64,000 bases of DNA, taken from assembly GCF_001269905.1 (NCBI RefSeq), contig NZ_LHVK01000008.1:124001-188000 (forward strand), read 5' to 3'. Under the pieces are notes generated by a model. That model saw nothing but the letters and a program-made list of their open reading frames with translations. It was not told the origin of the DNA and did no database searches. This stretch comes from Pseudomonas corrugata (GTDB lineage: Bacteria; Pseudomonadota; Gammaproteobacteria; Pseudomonadales; Pseudomonadaceae). The position numbers and the translations under genes are program-made. Below are positions 17,040 through 26,212 of the stretch, piece by piece. Positions within the stretch are counted from its first letter, which is position 1, and each line of letters opens with the position of its first letter.

Positions 17040-17684
17040 TCAGGCGCTGCGGTTCAGCGACTCGGCCATCCGAACCAGGTCGGCGAACGATTTGGCGTGC
17101 ATTTTCTTCATCGCATGGGCGCGATGAATTTTCACGGTGATTTCGCTCAGGTGCATCTGCCCGGCAATCTGCTTGTTCATCAGGCCCTTGACCGCAAAAG
17201 CCATCACCTCTTTCTCGCGGACGGTCAGTGTCTGGTAGTGGGCATGCAGGTCGGCAGACTGCTGCCGGATTTCGCGACGTTTGATATCTGCCTGGAGCGC
17301 GGCGGTCACGGCGTCCAGCAGATCCTGTTCACGGAATGGTTTGGCCAGGAAATCCACGGCGCCGGCTTTCATCGCCTTGACCGACATTTCGATATCGCCA
17401 TGGCCGGTGATGAAGATGATGGGAATATTCGAGTCCGACTCCGCCAGCCAGCGCTGGAAGTCCAGGCCACTGCTCCCCTGAAGTCGCACATCGAGCACCA
17501 GGCAACTGGCGCAATCCGTCTTCGGCTGCTGTAGAAACTCCGCGGTGGAAGCAAACGTCTCGACGCGGATTCCGACCGAGCGCAACAAATTACTCAATGC
17601 ATCGCGAATGGAGGCATCGTCATCCACCACGAACACCATGGAGTCCTTGTTGCCCGGCTCATGGGATGAGGGACTACCGTTCAT
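17040..17684 (-). CDS. FixJ/NarL-type response regulator (receiver plus LuxR helix-turn-helix)
   Basis: A 214-residue regulator. ATG 17684 follows AAGAGGA by 7 bases. The receiver has the acidic pocket VVDDD, phospho-acceptor Asp in CLVLDVRLQG, Thr in FITGHG and Lys in LAKPF. The LuxR output domain is LTVREKEVMAFAVKG followed by NKQIAGQMHLSEITVKIHR, in which HLSEITVKIHR is the recognition helix. The class includes FixJ, StyR and TodT/TtgS-type regulators. It lies near the large hybrid kinase (18464-23935) on the same strand, which is the obvious phosphodonor candidate. Confidence 0.92.
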   Translation of the reverse strand: MNGSPSSHEPGNKDSMVFVVDDDASIRDALSNLLRSVGIRVETFASTAEFLQQPKTDCASCLVLDVRLQGSSGLDFQRWLAESDSNIPIIFITGHGDIEMSVKAMKAGAVDFLAKPFREQDLLDAVTAALQADIKRREIRQQSADLHAHYQTLTVREKEVMAFAVKGLMNKQIAGQMHLSEITVKIHRAHAMKKMHAKSFADLVRMAESLNRSA

Positions 17685-17728
17685 GCACGATCCTCTTGGG
17701 TGGACGGAAAAAATTCTAGCACAGGACA

Positions 17729-18337
17729 CTAGGCCACCCAGTACGGCTCCAGTGCCGAAATCAAAGCGAGCAGAGCATGGGGACGATGGAAGCAGGCATC
17801 GACCTGCGCACTGTAGCTGTTCCCGCTGACGCACCAACTGCAGAAATGCTCGCAGTTGTTGAAGAGCACCCTGTACTGAGCTTCACCCAATCTCGAGCGC
17901 GCCCGTTCAGCGATTTCCTCGCTGGAGTACTTGCAAGGTTCCTGAAGCATCCAGACCGGCTTGCCGTTGGCAAAGCGCTCAAGATCAGTCACCTCGATGG
18001 GACCCGGGCGGAGCGAGCCACTGAACCCCGAGTAATGAACAACGTCTGTCCCGCCCAGGTAGATCCCGTGATGCAGGTAGAACCGGCGCGGGCTGACCAG
18101 GTGGGCGCCTATCGGCAAGTGGGCTGCAGGTTGCTCGACATCGACGGGGCGCAATGAAACATCCATCAGGCGCGTCGGACGTGGGTGGCAGTGGCGTGGC
18201 TCGGCGAGCCTGTGGCTCTCGGCTATCGGCATGCTCAAGCGGTAGAAAGCGCTCGTCGTGATGAGCGCCATGCAAATCAGCGCTATCGAACGAAGGGATG
18301 ACAGTTGCTCTGCTGCCCTGGCGGTCAAGTTACTCAT
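17729..18337 (-). CDS. LRAT-domain protein (NCEHF-type acyltransferase/peptidase fold)
   Basis: A 202-residue protein. ATG 18337 follows GGAG by 8 bases, and the start at 18394 is poorer. A hydrophobic segment (ALICMALITTSAFYRL) near residues 18-33 may be a membrane anchor. The LRAT domain follows: HLVSPRRFYLHHGIYLGG supplies the His, and FNNCEHFCSWC supplies the catalytic Cys in the NCEHF box. LRAT/NlpC-P60 relatives act as acyltransferases or phospholipase-like hydrolases. The gene lies between a response regulator and a large hybrid kinase on the same strand. Its upstream region carries a copy of the motif also found before the receiver gene and the efflux operon. Confidence 0.82.
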   Translation of the reverse strand: MSNLTARAAEQLSSLRSIALICMALITTSAFYRLSMPIAESHRLAEPRHCHPRPTRLMDVSLRPVDVEQPAAHLPIGAHLVSPRRFYLHHGIYLGGTDVVHYSGFSGSLRPGPIEVTDLERFANGKPVWMLQEPCKYSSEEIAERARSRLGEAQYRVLFNNCEHFCSWCVSGNSYSAQVDACFHRPHALLALISALEPYWVA

Positions 18338-18438
18338 GACACATTCTCCGCAGTCCTTGATGGGGAATATATCGCCGGGGTTATCGCGTTTCATTTGTAC
18401 GTGGGTTGGTTCGGGTGACCGATTGATATATGCCCCCT

Positions 18439-18451
18439 AAACCTAAGTATT
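18439..18451 (+). promoter_or_regulatory. Candidate regulator box AAACCTAAGTATT
   Basis: It matches ATACCTACGTATA (24131-24143, minus strand) at 10 of 13 positions. It lies about 100 bases upstream of the LRAT gene start, in the gap between that gene and the kinase stop. It could be a binding site of the local FixJ-type regulator. Confidence 0.4.
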
Positions 18452-18463
18452 AAACCGGCGCGC

Positions 18464-21400
18464 TCATGAGCGGGCGATGGGCAGCGTGAACTGAACGGTG
18501 GCGCCGCGCGGAGTGTTGGCGATGGCCCTCAGGCAACCGCCATGAGCTTCGATGATCGAGCGACAGATCGACAGTCCCAACCCCAGGCCGGTGGGCTTGG
18601 TGGTGTAGAACGAGGTGAACACCAGGTCAGTGCTTTGCGAGGCGAACCCCGGACCTGTATCGCTCACACTGACGAGCACGCAATCCGCCTCGCCCAGCGT
18701 CGCGCGGATCACCAACTGCCGCTCGCCCGCACTGATGCTGCCCATGGCCTCCAGTGCATTCATGATCAGGTTGAGCAAAACCTGCTGCAGCTCTACCCGG
18801 TCGCCTTCAATCAGGGGTAAACCGTCCATGAGTTGTGTCTGTATCGAAGCACCGCTCTTGATGATCTGGCCACGGGTAAACTCGATCATCTCCTCGATGG
18901 CCGCGTTAATGTTCACCAGGCCCTTCTGTGGCGGTGCCTTGCGGATATGTCCACGGATCCGACCAAGCACATCCGCCGCTCGATTGGCATCGAGGATGAG
19001 GCGCTCCAGTACCGGCCGGACTTCTTCGATGTCCGGTGGCTGGGCGTTCAACCAGCGTAGTGCCGCATTGGCGTTGAGGATGGCGGCGGCGATCGGCTGA
19101 TTGACTTCGTGGGCAATCGAAGCCACCAATTGCCCCATGGTCGCCACGCGGTTGGCATGGGCCAGTTCGGTTTGCACCTCGCGATAGCGGCGTTCGCTTT
19201 CACGGATTTTTTCTTCCGCCTGCCTGCGCTCGGTCAGGTCCAGTACAAAGGCAACCCCCTCATTGCTACCCGCTTCGAACAGAGCCAGGCCGACAATGAC
19301 CGGCAAGCGACTGCCATCTTTCCTGAAATATTCCTTCTCGTAGGGCCGGGCGTGTCCGGTCAGCAACGCTTGCGCCAGCGAGCGGTCGCTGAGCTCACGA
19401 AACTCCGGCACGGTCAGGTCTCTCCAGCGCAGGCCGCCGGAGGCAAGGTCTTCTCGCTGGTAGCCCAACATGCGCAGGAACGCATCGTTGGCCTCGATGA
19501 TGTGCCCGTCGGCATGCCAGACGAGAATCCCGATGATGTTGGCATCCACCAGGCGGCGGATCTTCGCTTCGCGCTCGGCGACCTCGCGGTACAAGCGGGC
19601 ATTTTCCAGGGAAACGGCGGCCTGTGAGGCCACCAGCTTCAATACGGCGATCCGGCCCGGACTGAACACGTGGCCCGCCAGATTGTTTTCCAGATAGAGC
19701 GCACCGACGAGCTTGGCCTGGTTGGTCAGAGGCAGGCACAGGAGCGAACGGACCTGCTGCTGACGGATATAGGGATCCGTGGCAAACGGCGCCTCGACCA
19801 GGGCATCGCCCAGTACCACGCTCTCGCGGGTGCGCAGGACATGATAAAGAACCGACTCCGGCAACAACGCGGCGTTCACCGGTGCATTTCGCAGTTGCGT
19901 GGTGGTACCGCCAGCAGTCACTTGCGCAGCGATCCGGTGCTCACCGTCCTGCAAGAGAACCAGCAGCCCGCGTTCGGCACCGGCCTGTTCGATCGCAGTG
20001 CCCATGATCATATCGATCAGTTTTTCCAGAACGATTTCGCCCGACACGGCCTGTGAGACCTTGAGGACTGTAGCCAGGTCAAGGTGTTCGACCGGTGTCG
20101 CCATCGTTGTGGTCGGGCCGGGCGCGGGCTCTTCGCTCCTGAGCGCGGGAAACTTGTCTTCAAGCTGCCGCACCTTGCCATCGGCGCCCCAGCGCAGGTA
20201 ACCGTAACGGGCATCCTGCAAATAGACCCGGGCAATCTTGCCGAACCCGCGCGCCCGGTAAAAACGCGAAGCGAGCTCATTGGCAAGCGCCTCGACATGA
20301 ACAAAACCGCTGGCTTGGGCAGTTTGCAAGGCTTGCTCGTAGAGCCGCTCGGCATCGATCACCCGCCCCTCGACCCGGGCGATCTCGGCTCCGACCAGGG
20401 CGGCGCGACTGGCAAAGTTCTCCGGACATTGCCGGGCCCAGGCCTCGAGCCACTGGTGGTCGGCCGCCATGGCGATCAGGTGCTGCGCCTGTTCGCCTGC
20501 CGAGACGCTGTCACAGCGGGCGGCCCGGGCCAGCGCACTGTAGAAGTGATACTCGGCTTCCTCGCAGAACGCCTGGCAAACCCAGAGCAGTTGGTGAGCC
20601 TTGGCGGCCGCCTCAACGGCAGCCTCCGCATCGTCGGCCAGGTAACGCGCCTGTAATTTGCGGACCCAATACAGACATTCGGCCAACACCAGGTCCGGAT
20701 TACCAGACAAGTGGGCTTCGGTGGCAGACTCGTTCAACTCTGCATCGTCCAAGCGACCGAAGGTCGGAGTCTGACCTCGGAGCATTCGGATCAGCGTCAG
20801 TTGCGTGACGATGAAGTCAGTCACCAACCCAAACCCCACCTTCCTTGCATACACCAGGCCCCGTTCAGACTCACCTTGTACGTCATGCAACGGCTCACCG
20901 GCGAACAGCAGGTCCGCGACGAGGTTGTTGCCGGCATAGGCACCGTAGGGCAGATCGCCGATCCGGTTCGCCGCTGCAAACGACCGACGCAGCAGATCGC
21001 GACACTCCCCCACCGGCCTCATCCAGCGCACGGCGAAGCACGAAAAACACAGGTAGGTGCTGGCCTCGAATCGCGTCAGGCCTCGCCGTTCGACAAGTGC
21101 GCAACCGAGCTGGCCGAATCGGAACCCCATTTCGTGGTCTCCAAAGCGCCGGCCGGCGACCCGGAAGAAATTGGCGTAGAGCACACAGGATGCATCGCAG
21201 TTGCCGCGCTCCAGGCTCAGATTGACCGCTTTGCAGATCAACAGATCCGCAAGGTTGCCGTCGCTCTGCAAGGCCGGTGCGAAGAGTTTGCCCAACGCGT
21301 CGAGGGTCATGAGGGACGTCGGATCTTCCATGAGCGGCAAATCGATAAGATCCTCGATGGCCCGCTCCCCGAGCAACAACCCGATGCGCTCGTACTCCTC

Positions 21401-23935
21401 GCGGACCTCGGCGTCGCTCGGATGAGCCGTCCATTCGATGCCCACATGGCGCAGGTAGTCCAGGCAGACCGCAACCGCGCCATCACTGCGGTCCAGAAGC
21501 AAATAGACATCCATCAGCAGACAGGCAACGCTGGCCCGTTCGATCACAGTCGTGGCGCGATCCGACAAAGCGCTCAGGCCCGCGTCCGCCAGCTCCAACT
21601 GTCCAGTCAACAGCTCGCACTCGGCCCGACTCAACGCCAAGGCAAACACCAGCCCATGTCGACGGCTCCAGCATTCCTCATCCAGCAACTGCATGCCGGA
21701 GCTGAAGTAATTAAGCGCCGAGGCATAGGCTGTCGACGCCTTGGCCCGCTGACCGGCAATCAGGTTGAATTGCGCCAATTGTTCACGCTCGTCCTGATCC
21801 GTGATCAGCGCCGCGCCGAGATTGAGTTGGCCGACGATATCGAAAATCCCCTCATCCCGTTCCCGTTCGCAGCTCTGCACGGCAAGCAGGCGTCCGATAC
21901 GCAGATGGGCCTCGGCACGTGAGTCCTCGGGAATCAGCGAATAGGCCGCTTCATGGATACGGTCATGAACAAACCGATAGGCGCCGTCCAGGCGCTCGAC
22001 CAGTTCCTGGCGAATCGCCTCCCACAGCGAGGCTCTGAGCTGCGTCTCGGGAGTGCCCAGGACAGTCGAAAGCGCTTTGAAGCCGGCAACGTTACCCAGG
22101 CACGCCAGTTGCTGCAGAGCCAGCTGCGTGTCCTCCGGCAGACGGACCAGCTTGCCGACCATCAGGTCCACGATGTTGTCGGTATAGCCCTTGGCGTGGA
22201 TGCGATCCGGGTCCCACCACCATTGACGAGCCTCATGATCGAAGGTCAGCAGATGCTCCTCGGCGAGCGCTTGCAGAAACTGGATCACGAAGAACGGATT
22301 ACCGGCGGTTTTATCCAGCACCAGTTGCGCCAGGGGCTCGATACGTGAGCGTTCGTCCTGCAGCGCTTCGGTGATCATCTGCTCGACATGCGCCTTGTCC
22401 AGCGGCGTCAACGTGATCTCGCTGACCTTGCCTCCCGCGCTGCGAATGGCCTGGAGCTTGGCGGTCAACGGGTGCGAGACGTCCACTTCATTGCTGCGGT
22501 AGGCGCCGACGAGCATAAGGTGTCGCACGTCGGAGCTGGTCAGCAAGTCCTCCAACAGGTCAAGGGTCGCCGCGTCGAGCCATTGCAAATCATCAAGAAA
22601 CAACGCAAGCGGATGGGCTTCGCGAGCGAACACACCGATAAAGCGCCGGAACACCAGCAGGAAGCGGCGTTGCTCCTGCTGCGGATCAAGGGACGTGACC
22701 GGTGGCGGCTCACCGATGATCAGCTTGAGTTCAGGTATCAGGTCGGTCATCAGACGCGCGTTTACGTCCAGTGCCTCCTGCAAGGCGTCCCGCCACTGCG
22801 TCAGCTCTGCGTCACTCTTGCCCAGCAGCGTGCGCACCAGACTCTGGAACGCCTGGACCAGGGTCGAGTAGGGAATATCGCGCCGGTACTGATCGAACTT
22901 GCCACTGGCGAAGAGCCCTCGCGGCGGCACGAGCGCCTTGTGCAACTCATTGACCACCGATGACTTGCCGATGCCGGAATAACCGGTCACCAGTACCAGC
23001 TCCGGTGAGCTGCTGTTGACGATCCGCGAGAACGCGGCAATCAGGGTGTCGACCTCTTGCTCGCGGCCATAGAGTTTTTCGGGAATCAGCAACCGATCCG
23101 ACGCACCGTGCTCGCCCAGCGCAAAGGCATTGATACGGCCCAGTCGCTGCCAGTCCTCCAGGCATCGCCGCAGATCATGCTCGACACTGGCAGCCGTCTG
23201 GTAGCGTTCCTCGGCGGTCTTGGCGAGCAACTTCATGACAATGAGGGACAGCATCTCGGGAACGGTTGCGACCCGTTCGCTGGGCGGCAAGGTCTTTCTA
23301 GCGATATGGCAGTGCACCCACTCGATGGGATCGGAGGCGGTGAACGGCAGCGAGCCGGTCAGCATCTGGTAGAGGGTGACGCCGAAGGAATACAGGTCGC
23401 TGCGCGAATCGATCGAGCGATTCATCCGACCGGTCTGCTCAGGCGCCATGTACGCGAGCGTGCCGGCCAGGGTCTCGGGCGCCTGTCGCTCCCGGGGCAA
23501 GCGCGAGGCGAGGCCGAATCCCGTGAGCCGGGTCTGACCGTCAGTGCAGTTCACCAGGATATGGCTGGGCTTGATGTCCTTATGAATGAGGCCCTGCTGG
23601 TGCAGCTTGCCCAGCGCCACGGCAATACCCACGGCAAGCCGCAGGAACGTGGCGGTTTCCATGGGCGCGATCAGCAGTTGCATGAGCGGCACGCCGCCCG
23701 GGTCCTCGAGCACCAGATACACCTGGGCGCCTTCGCGCAGCATCTCCAGCGGGCGCACCGACCAGGTGCTTTCCAGCTCGTCCCTCAGACCAAACTCATG
23801 AGCCAGACGGCCCAGGCAGCCAGGGCGAGGTTGCTCGCCCGCAGGTCGGGCAACCAAGACAGAATACGTGCCATCTGCGTCCGAACGCAGTTGCCGACAG
23901 AAGGTACGCTCACCATCGTCCCATAATATTTGCAT
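18464..23935 (-). CDS. Hybrid protein kinase-like / AAA ATPase / GAF-PAS sensor histidine kinase
   Basis: An 1823-residue signalling giant. ATG 23935 follows GGTGGA. Layout: a Ser/Thr-kinase-like domain (~60-270) with HKDIKP catalytic loop and a GFG in place of DFG; an STAND-type ATPase (~290-560) with Walker A GYSGIGKSS and Walker B ALFLDDLQWLD; a long helical TPR-like middle; a GAF domain (~1280-1430); a PAS domain (~1460-1570); HisKA with IAHEVNQP (His near 1607); and HATPase with DTGPGF and GLGLGLSICRSII. No usual VAIK lysine is visible in the kinase N-lobe, so phosphotransfer by that domain is doubtful. It is flanked by FixJ-like and receiver-only regulators, its likely partners. Confidence 0.92.
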   Translation of the reverse strand: MQILWDDGERTFCRQLRSDADGTYSVLVARPAGEQPRPGCLGRLAHEFGLRDELESTWSVRPLEMLREGAQVYLVLEDPGGVPLMQLLIAPMETATFLRLAVGIAVALGKLHQQGLIHKDIKPSHILVNCTDGQTRLTGFGLASRLPRERQAPETLAGTLAYMAPEQTGRMNRSIDSRSDLYSFGVTLYQMLTGSLPFTASDPIEWVHCHIARKTLPPSERVATVPEMLSLIVMKLLAKTAEERYQTAASVEHDLRRCLEDWQRLGRINAFALGEHGASDRLLIPEKLYGREQEVDTLIAAFSRIVNSSSPELVLVTGYSGIGKSSVVNELHKALVPPRGLFASGKFDQYRRDIPYSTLVQAFQSLVRTLLGKSDAELTQWRDALQEALDVNARLMTDLIPELKLIIGEPPPVTSLDPQQEQRRFLLVFRRFIGVFAREAHPLALFLDDLQWLDAATLDLLEDLLTSSDVRHLMLVGAYRSNEVDVSHPLTAKLQAIRSAGGKVSEITLTPLDKAHVEQMITEALQDERSRIEPLAQLVLDKTAGNPFFVIQFLQALAEEHLLTFDHEARQWWWDPDRIHAKGYTDNIVDLMVGKLVRLPEDTQLALQQLACLGNVAGFKALSTVLGTPETQLRASLWEAIRQELVERLDGAYRFVHDRIHEAAYSLIPEDSRAEAHLRIGRLLAVQSCERERDEGIFDIVGQLNLGAALITDQDEREQLAQFNLIAGQRAKASTAYASALNYFSSGMQLLDEECWSRRHGLVFALALSRAECELLTGQLELADAGLSALSDRATTVIERASVACLLMDVYLLLDRSDGAVAVCLDYLRHVGIEWTAHPSDAEVREEYERIGLLLGERAIEDLIDLPLMEDPTSLMTLDALGKLFAPALQSDGNLADLLICKAVNLSLERGNCDASCVLYANFFRVAGRRFGDHEMGFRFGQLGCALVERRGLTRFEASTYLCFSCFAVRWMRPVGECRDLLRRSFAAANRIGDLPYGAYAGNNLVADLLFAGEPLHDVQGESERGLVYARKVGFGLVTDFIVTQLTLIRMLRGQTPTFGRLDDAELNESATEAHLSGNPDLVLAECLYWVRKLQARYLADDAEAAVEAAAKAHQLLWVCQAFCEEAEYHFYSALARAARCDSVSAGEQAQHLIAMAADHQWLEAWARQCPENFASRAALVGAEIARVEGRVIDAERLYEQALQTAQASGFVHVEALANELASRFYRARGFGKIARVYLQDARYGYLRWGADGKVRQLEDKFPALRSEEPAPGPTTTMATPVEHLDLATVLKVSQAVSGEIVLEKLIDMIMGTAIEQAGAERGLLVLLQDGEHRIAAQVTAGGTTTQLRNAPVNAALLPESVLYHVLRTRESVVLGDALVEAPFATDPYIRQQQVRSLLCLPLTNQAKLVGALYLENNLAGHVFSPGRIAVLKLVASQAAVSLENARLYREVAEREAKIRRLVDANIIGILVWHADGHIIEANDAFLRMLGYQREDLASGGLRWRDLTVPEFRELSDRSLAQALLTGHARPYEKEYFRKDGSRLPVIVGLALFEAGSNEGVAFVLDLTERRQAEEKIRESERRYREVQTELAHANRVATMGQLVASIAHEVNQPIAAAILNANAALRWLNAQPPDIEEVRPVLERLILDANRAADVLGRIRGHIRKAPPQKGLVNINAAIEEMIEFTRGQIIKSGASIQTQLMDGLPLIEGDRVELQQVLLNLIMNALEAMGSISAGERQLVIRATLGEADCVLVSVSDTGPGFASQSTDLVFTSFYTTKPTGLGLGLSICRSIIEAHGGCLRAIANTPRGATVQFTLPIARS

Positions 23936-24208
23936 GCTGTTTTCCACCGGCACGGGAACAATAAATCGTTGGTTATCCAGGGCTGTTGCAAGACGCCGTC
24001 GGGAACGGAACGAGTCGTGTCACCGGTCTGTAGATTAGCGTCCCGCGCCCCCCCTTCACAGCTATTTCCGTTGAGCAGGAGTGGACCGATTCATTGAGCG
24101 GAACGAAACGACCCTTAGGTTTTAACAGGTTATACGTAGGTATACTTCTGCGCTTTGCGAGACCGCGTATCGTGTAATTCACGACAGGCGCTGTCACGAG
24201 CGACCCCT
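23936..24208. promoter_or_regulatory. Divergent promoter region of kinase and receiver genes
   Basis: A 273-base gap with no gene. It holds TATACGTAGGTAT at 24131-24143 (reverse complement ATACCTACGTATA) and a partial copy CTTAGGTTT at 24114-24122. These are 66-95 bases before the receiver ATG. The first also overlaps a sequence (TATACT) that could be a -10 element. Confidence 0.5.
24131..24143 (-). promoter_or_regulatory. Candidate regulator box ATACCTACGTATA
   Basis: This is the best-conserved copy of the shared motif. It differs at one base from the box upstream of the efflux operon (24611-24623). It may serve the receiver gene, the kinase gene or both. Confidence 0.45.
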
Positions 24209-24598
24209 ATGGAAGACACCCAGATACGCAACACGCAAACCATTGCAGTCGTCGATGATGACGAGTCCGTTCGGGCCGCCCTCAAAAGTTTGTTGCGCTC
24301 CAGCGGCTATGACGTGCGCACCTATAGCAGCGCCCTGGACTTTCTCGACACCGCCGGCCCCGCCGGGACGAATTGCCTGGTTTCCGACATCCAGATGCCA
24401 GGCATGAGTGGCGTGGAACTGCACGAGCGACTCGGTGCGATGGGTTTCAGGATACCCACCATTTTCATCACCGCCTATCCCGGAAAAGTGTCCCGCTTGG
24501 GCGCCAACACTCCCGGGCTGGTGGCCTGCCTGCCAAAACCTTGTGAAGCCGACCGGCTGCTGGAGTGTATCGAGACCGCCCTCAACCAACGGTACTGA
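24209..24598 (+). CDS. Receiver-only response regulator (FixJ-like receiver)
   Basis: A 129-residue single-domain receiver. Acidic pocket VVDDDES, acceptor Asp in LVSDIQMPGMSG, Thr in FITAYP and Lys in CLPKPC are all present, so it should be phosphorylatable. It has no DNA-binding domain. ATG 24209 fits the family start, though the ribosome site is weak. It is divergent from the giant hybrid kinase and may be a phosphate sink or an intermediate between that kinase and the FixJ-type regulator at 17040-17684. The next genes downstream form an efflux operon 144 bases away. Confidence 0.9.
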   Translation: MEDTQIRNTQTIAVVDDDESVRAALKSLLRSSGYDVRTYSSALDFLDTAGPAGTNCLVSDIQMPGMSGVELHERLGAMGFRIPTIFITAYPGKVSRLGANTPGLVACLPKPCEADRLLECIETALNQRY

Positions 24599-24610
24599 CC
24601 ACTCCCACTC

Positions 24611-24623
24611 ATACCTTCGTATA
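24611..24623 (+). promoter_or_regulatory. Candidate regulator box ATACCTTCGTATA upstream of the efflux operon
   Basis: It is identical to the reverse complement of the 24131-24143 box at 12 of 13 positions and lies 120 bases before the efflux operon ATG. It includes TATAGT, which could be a -10 element, so part of the similarity may reflect core promoter sequence. Confidence 0.45.
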
Positions 24624-24742
24624 GTCCGCCGCCACTGACGTATGGTTTTTCTGAACCGATGTAGAAGTGCGCCAGCAAGCTGCCCTCAATAACATGGACT
24701 CACGGCGGGCGACTCGCCCGTAAGTCTTGCGGGGATTTGGCT

Positions 24743-26212
24743 ATGTCGGCATTTTTCGAGTCACCTCAACGCATCCTGAGACGGTTCAGTATTGGCGTTA
24801 TCGGCATGGGGGCAATTTCCCTGGCGGGCTGCATGGTCGGTCCCGACTTCTTGAAACCGGGGAACGGCCTCGACGCCCTGCAACTGACGCCACGACCCGA
24901 GCACGCCAGTGTCACGCCGCTGTCCCATGCCGCAGTTCCACCCCAGTGGTGGCTGCTGTTCAACGACGCAACGCTCGCCCAACTGCAATCACGCGCCCAG
25001 GCCGGCAACCTCGATCTGCAGATGGCCACCGAGCGCATCGAACAGAGCCGGGCGCAATTGGGCATCACCTCATCGCAGTTGCAACCCAACGTCGGCGCCT
25101 ACGCCAGTTACACCCGTGAGGCCCTCAGCGAGAACGGCAGGTTCGCCGCCCTGGGAGCGCCTACCGACGCCACCAATCTCTGGCAACTGGGCTTCGATGC
25201 CAGTTGGGAAATCGATCTATGGGGCCGGGCCCGACGCGCCCGCGAAGGCGCGGCGGCGGCCCTGGAAGCCACCGTGTATGACCGCGAAGCCGTTCGGGTG
25301 GCCTTGTCCGCCGAAGTGGCTCGAACCTATCTGCAATTACGTGGAACCCAGGCGCAGCTGACCATTGCCCGGCAAAACCTCGATATCGCCGAACGGACCC
25401 TGGCCCTGGCTGAAAGCCGCGAACGCAATGGCGTCGCCACCCACTTCGAAACTGCGACCGCTCGCGCACAACTGGCGACGATCAAGGCCCTGCTGCCCGA
25501 ATTGAGCCAGCGTCGCAATGCCCAGATGAATGCACTGGCGTTGCTGCTGGGCGAACAACCCCGCACGCTCGACGCCCAGTTGGGCCCAGCGATGCCCTTG
25601 CCTTCGCTTCCCACCCGCATACCGGTCGGCGTTTCTTCCGAACTGGCCCGCCGGCGCCCCGACATCCTGCGCGCCGAAGCACGGTTGCATGCCGCGACCG
25701 CTGCCATCGGCGTTGCCAAGGCCGATTTCTACCCGCGTATCGGCCTCAAGGGACGCCTTGGCGTGGAAGCCTTCAACAGCGGCGACCTCAGCAGTTGGGA
25801 TTCACGTACCTTCTCCATCGGCCCGACGGTTTACCTGCCAATCTTCCAGGGTGGTCGACTGACCCAGCGCCTGGCACTGAATGAGTCACGGCAGAAAAGC
25901 GCCGCCCTCGCCTACCGCAAGACGGTTCTGCGGGCCTGGCATGAAGTCGATAACGCCCTGGATGCCTGGGCCGCCCAACAGCGCCAGCACGACGAACTGC
26001 AGATGTCCTTCGAGCAGAACAAACAGGCACTGCATGCGGCTGAGCGCGGCTACCAACAAGGTGCCGCCGATTACCTGAGCGTGCTGACAGCACAACTCAA
26101 CGTGCTTGCCAGCCAGACCCGCCTCAACACCAGCGCCACCGATGCCACGCTTACCGTGGTCAATCTCTACAAATCCCTGGGCGGTGGCTGGGATCCGGAG
26201 GGCGGACAATGA
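24743..26212 (+). CDS. Efflux outer-membrane lipoprotein, NodT/OprM family
   Basis: A 489-residue TolC-like channel subunit. ATG 24743 follows GGGGA. The signal sequence ends in a lipobox LAGC, so the mature protein is lipidated at that Cys. OEP domain repeats are clear: WWLLFNDATLAQLQ, NLDLQMATERIEQSRAQLG, LGFDASWEIDLWGRARRA and GLKGRLGVEAFN, ending LYKSLGGGW. It gives the following MFS pump and adaptor an exit through the outer membrane. Its stop overlaps the pump start by 4 bases, so the three genes form one operon. Confidence 0.93.
   Translation: MSAFFESPQRILRRFSIGVIGMGAISLAGCMVGPDFLKPGNGLDALQLTPRPEHASVTPLSHAAVPPQWWLLFNDATLAQLQSRAQAGNLDLQMATERIEQSRAQLGITSSQLQPNVGAYASYTREALSENGRFAALGAPTDATNLWQLGFDASWEIDLWGRARRAREGAAAALEATVYDREAVRVALSAEVARTYLQLRGTQAQLTIARQNLDIAERTLALAESRERNGVATHFETATARAQLATIKALLPELSQRRNAQMNALALLLGEQPRTLDAQLGPAMPLPSLPTRIPVGVSSELARRRPDILRAEARLHAATAAIGVAKADFYPRIGLKGRLGVEAFNSGDLSSWDSRTFSIGPTVYLPIFQGGRLTQRLALNESRQKSAALAYRKTVLRAWHEVDNALDAWAAQQRQHDELQMSFEQNKQALHAAERGYQQGAADYLSVLTAQLNVLASQTRLNTSATDATLTVVNLYKSLGGGWDPEGGQ

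Noticed and set aside
16338..17534. Several repetitive open frames across 16.3-17.5 kb
   Set aside because: They translate REPIN units in all frames and show the same short peptides repeated; this is repeat DNA, not repeat protein.
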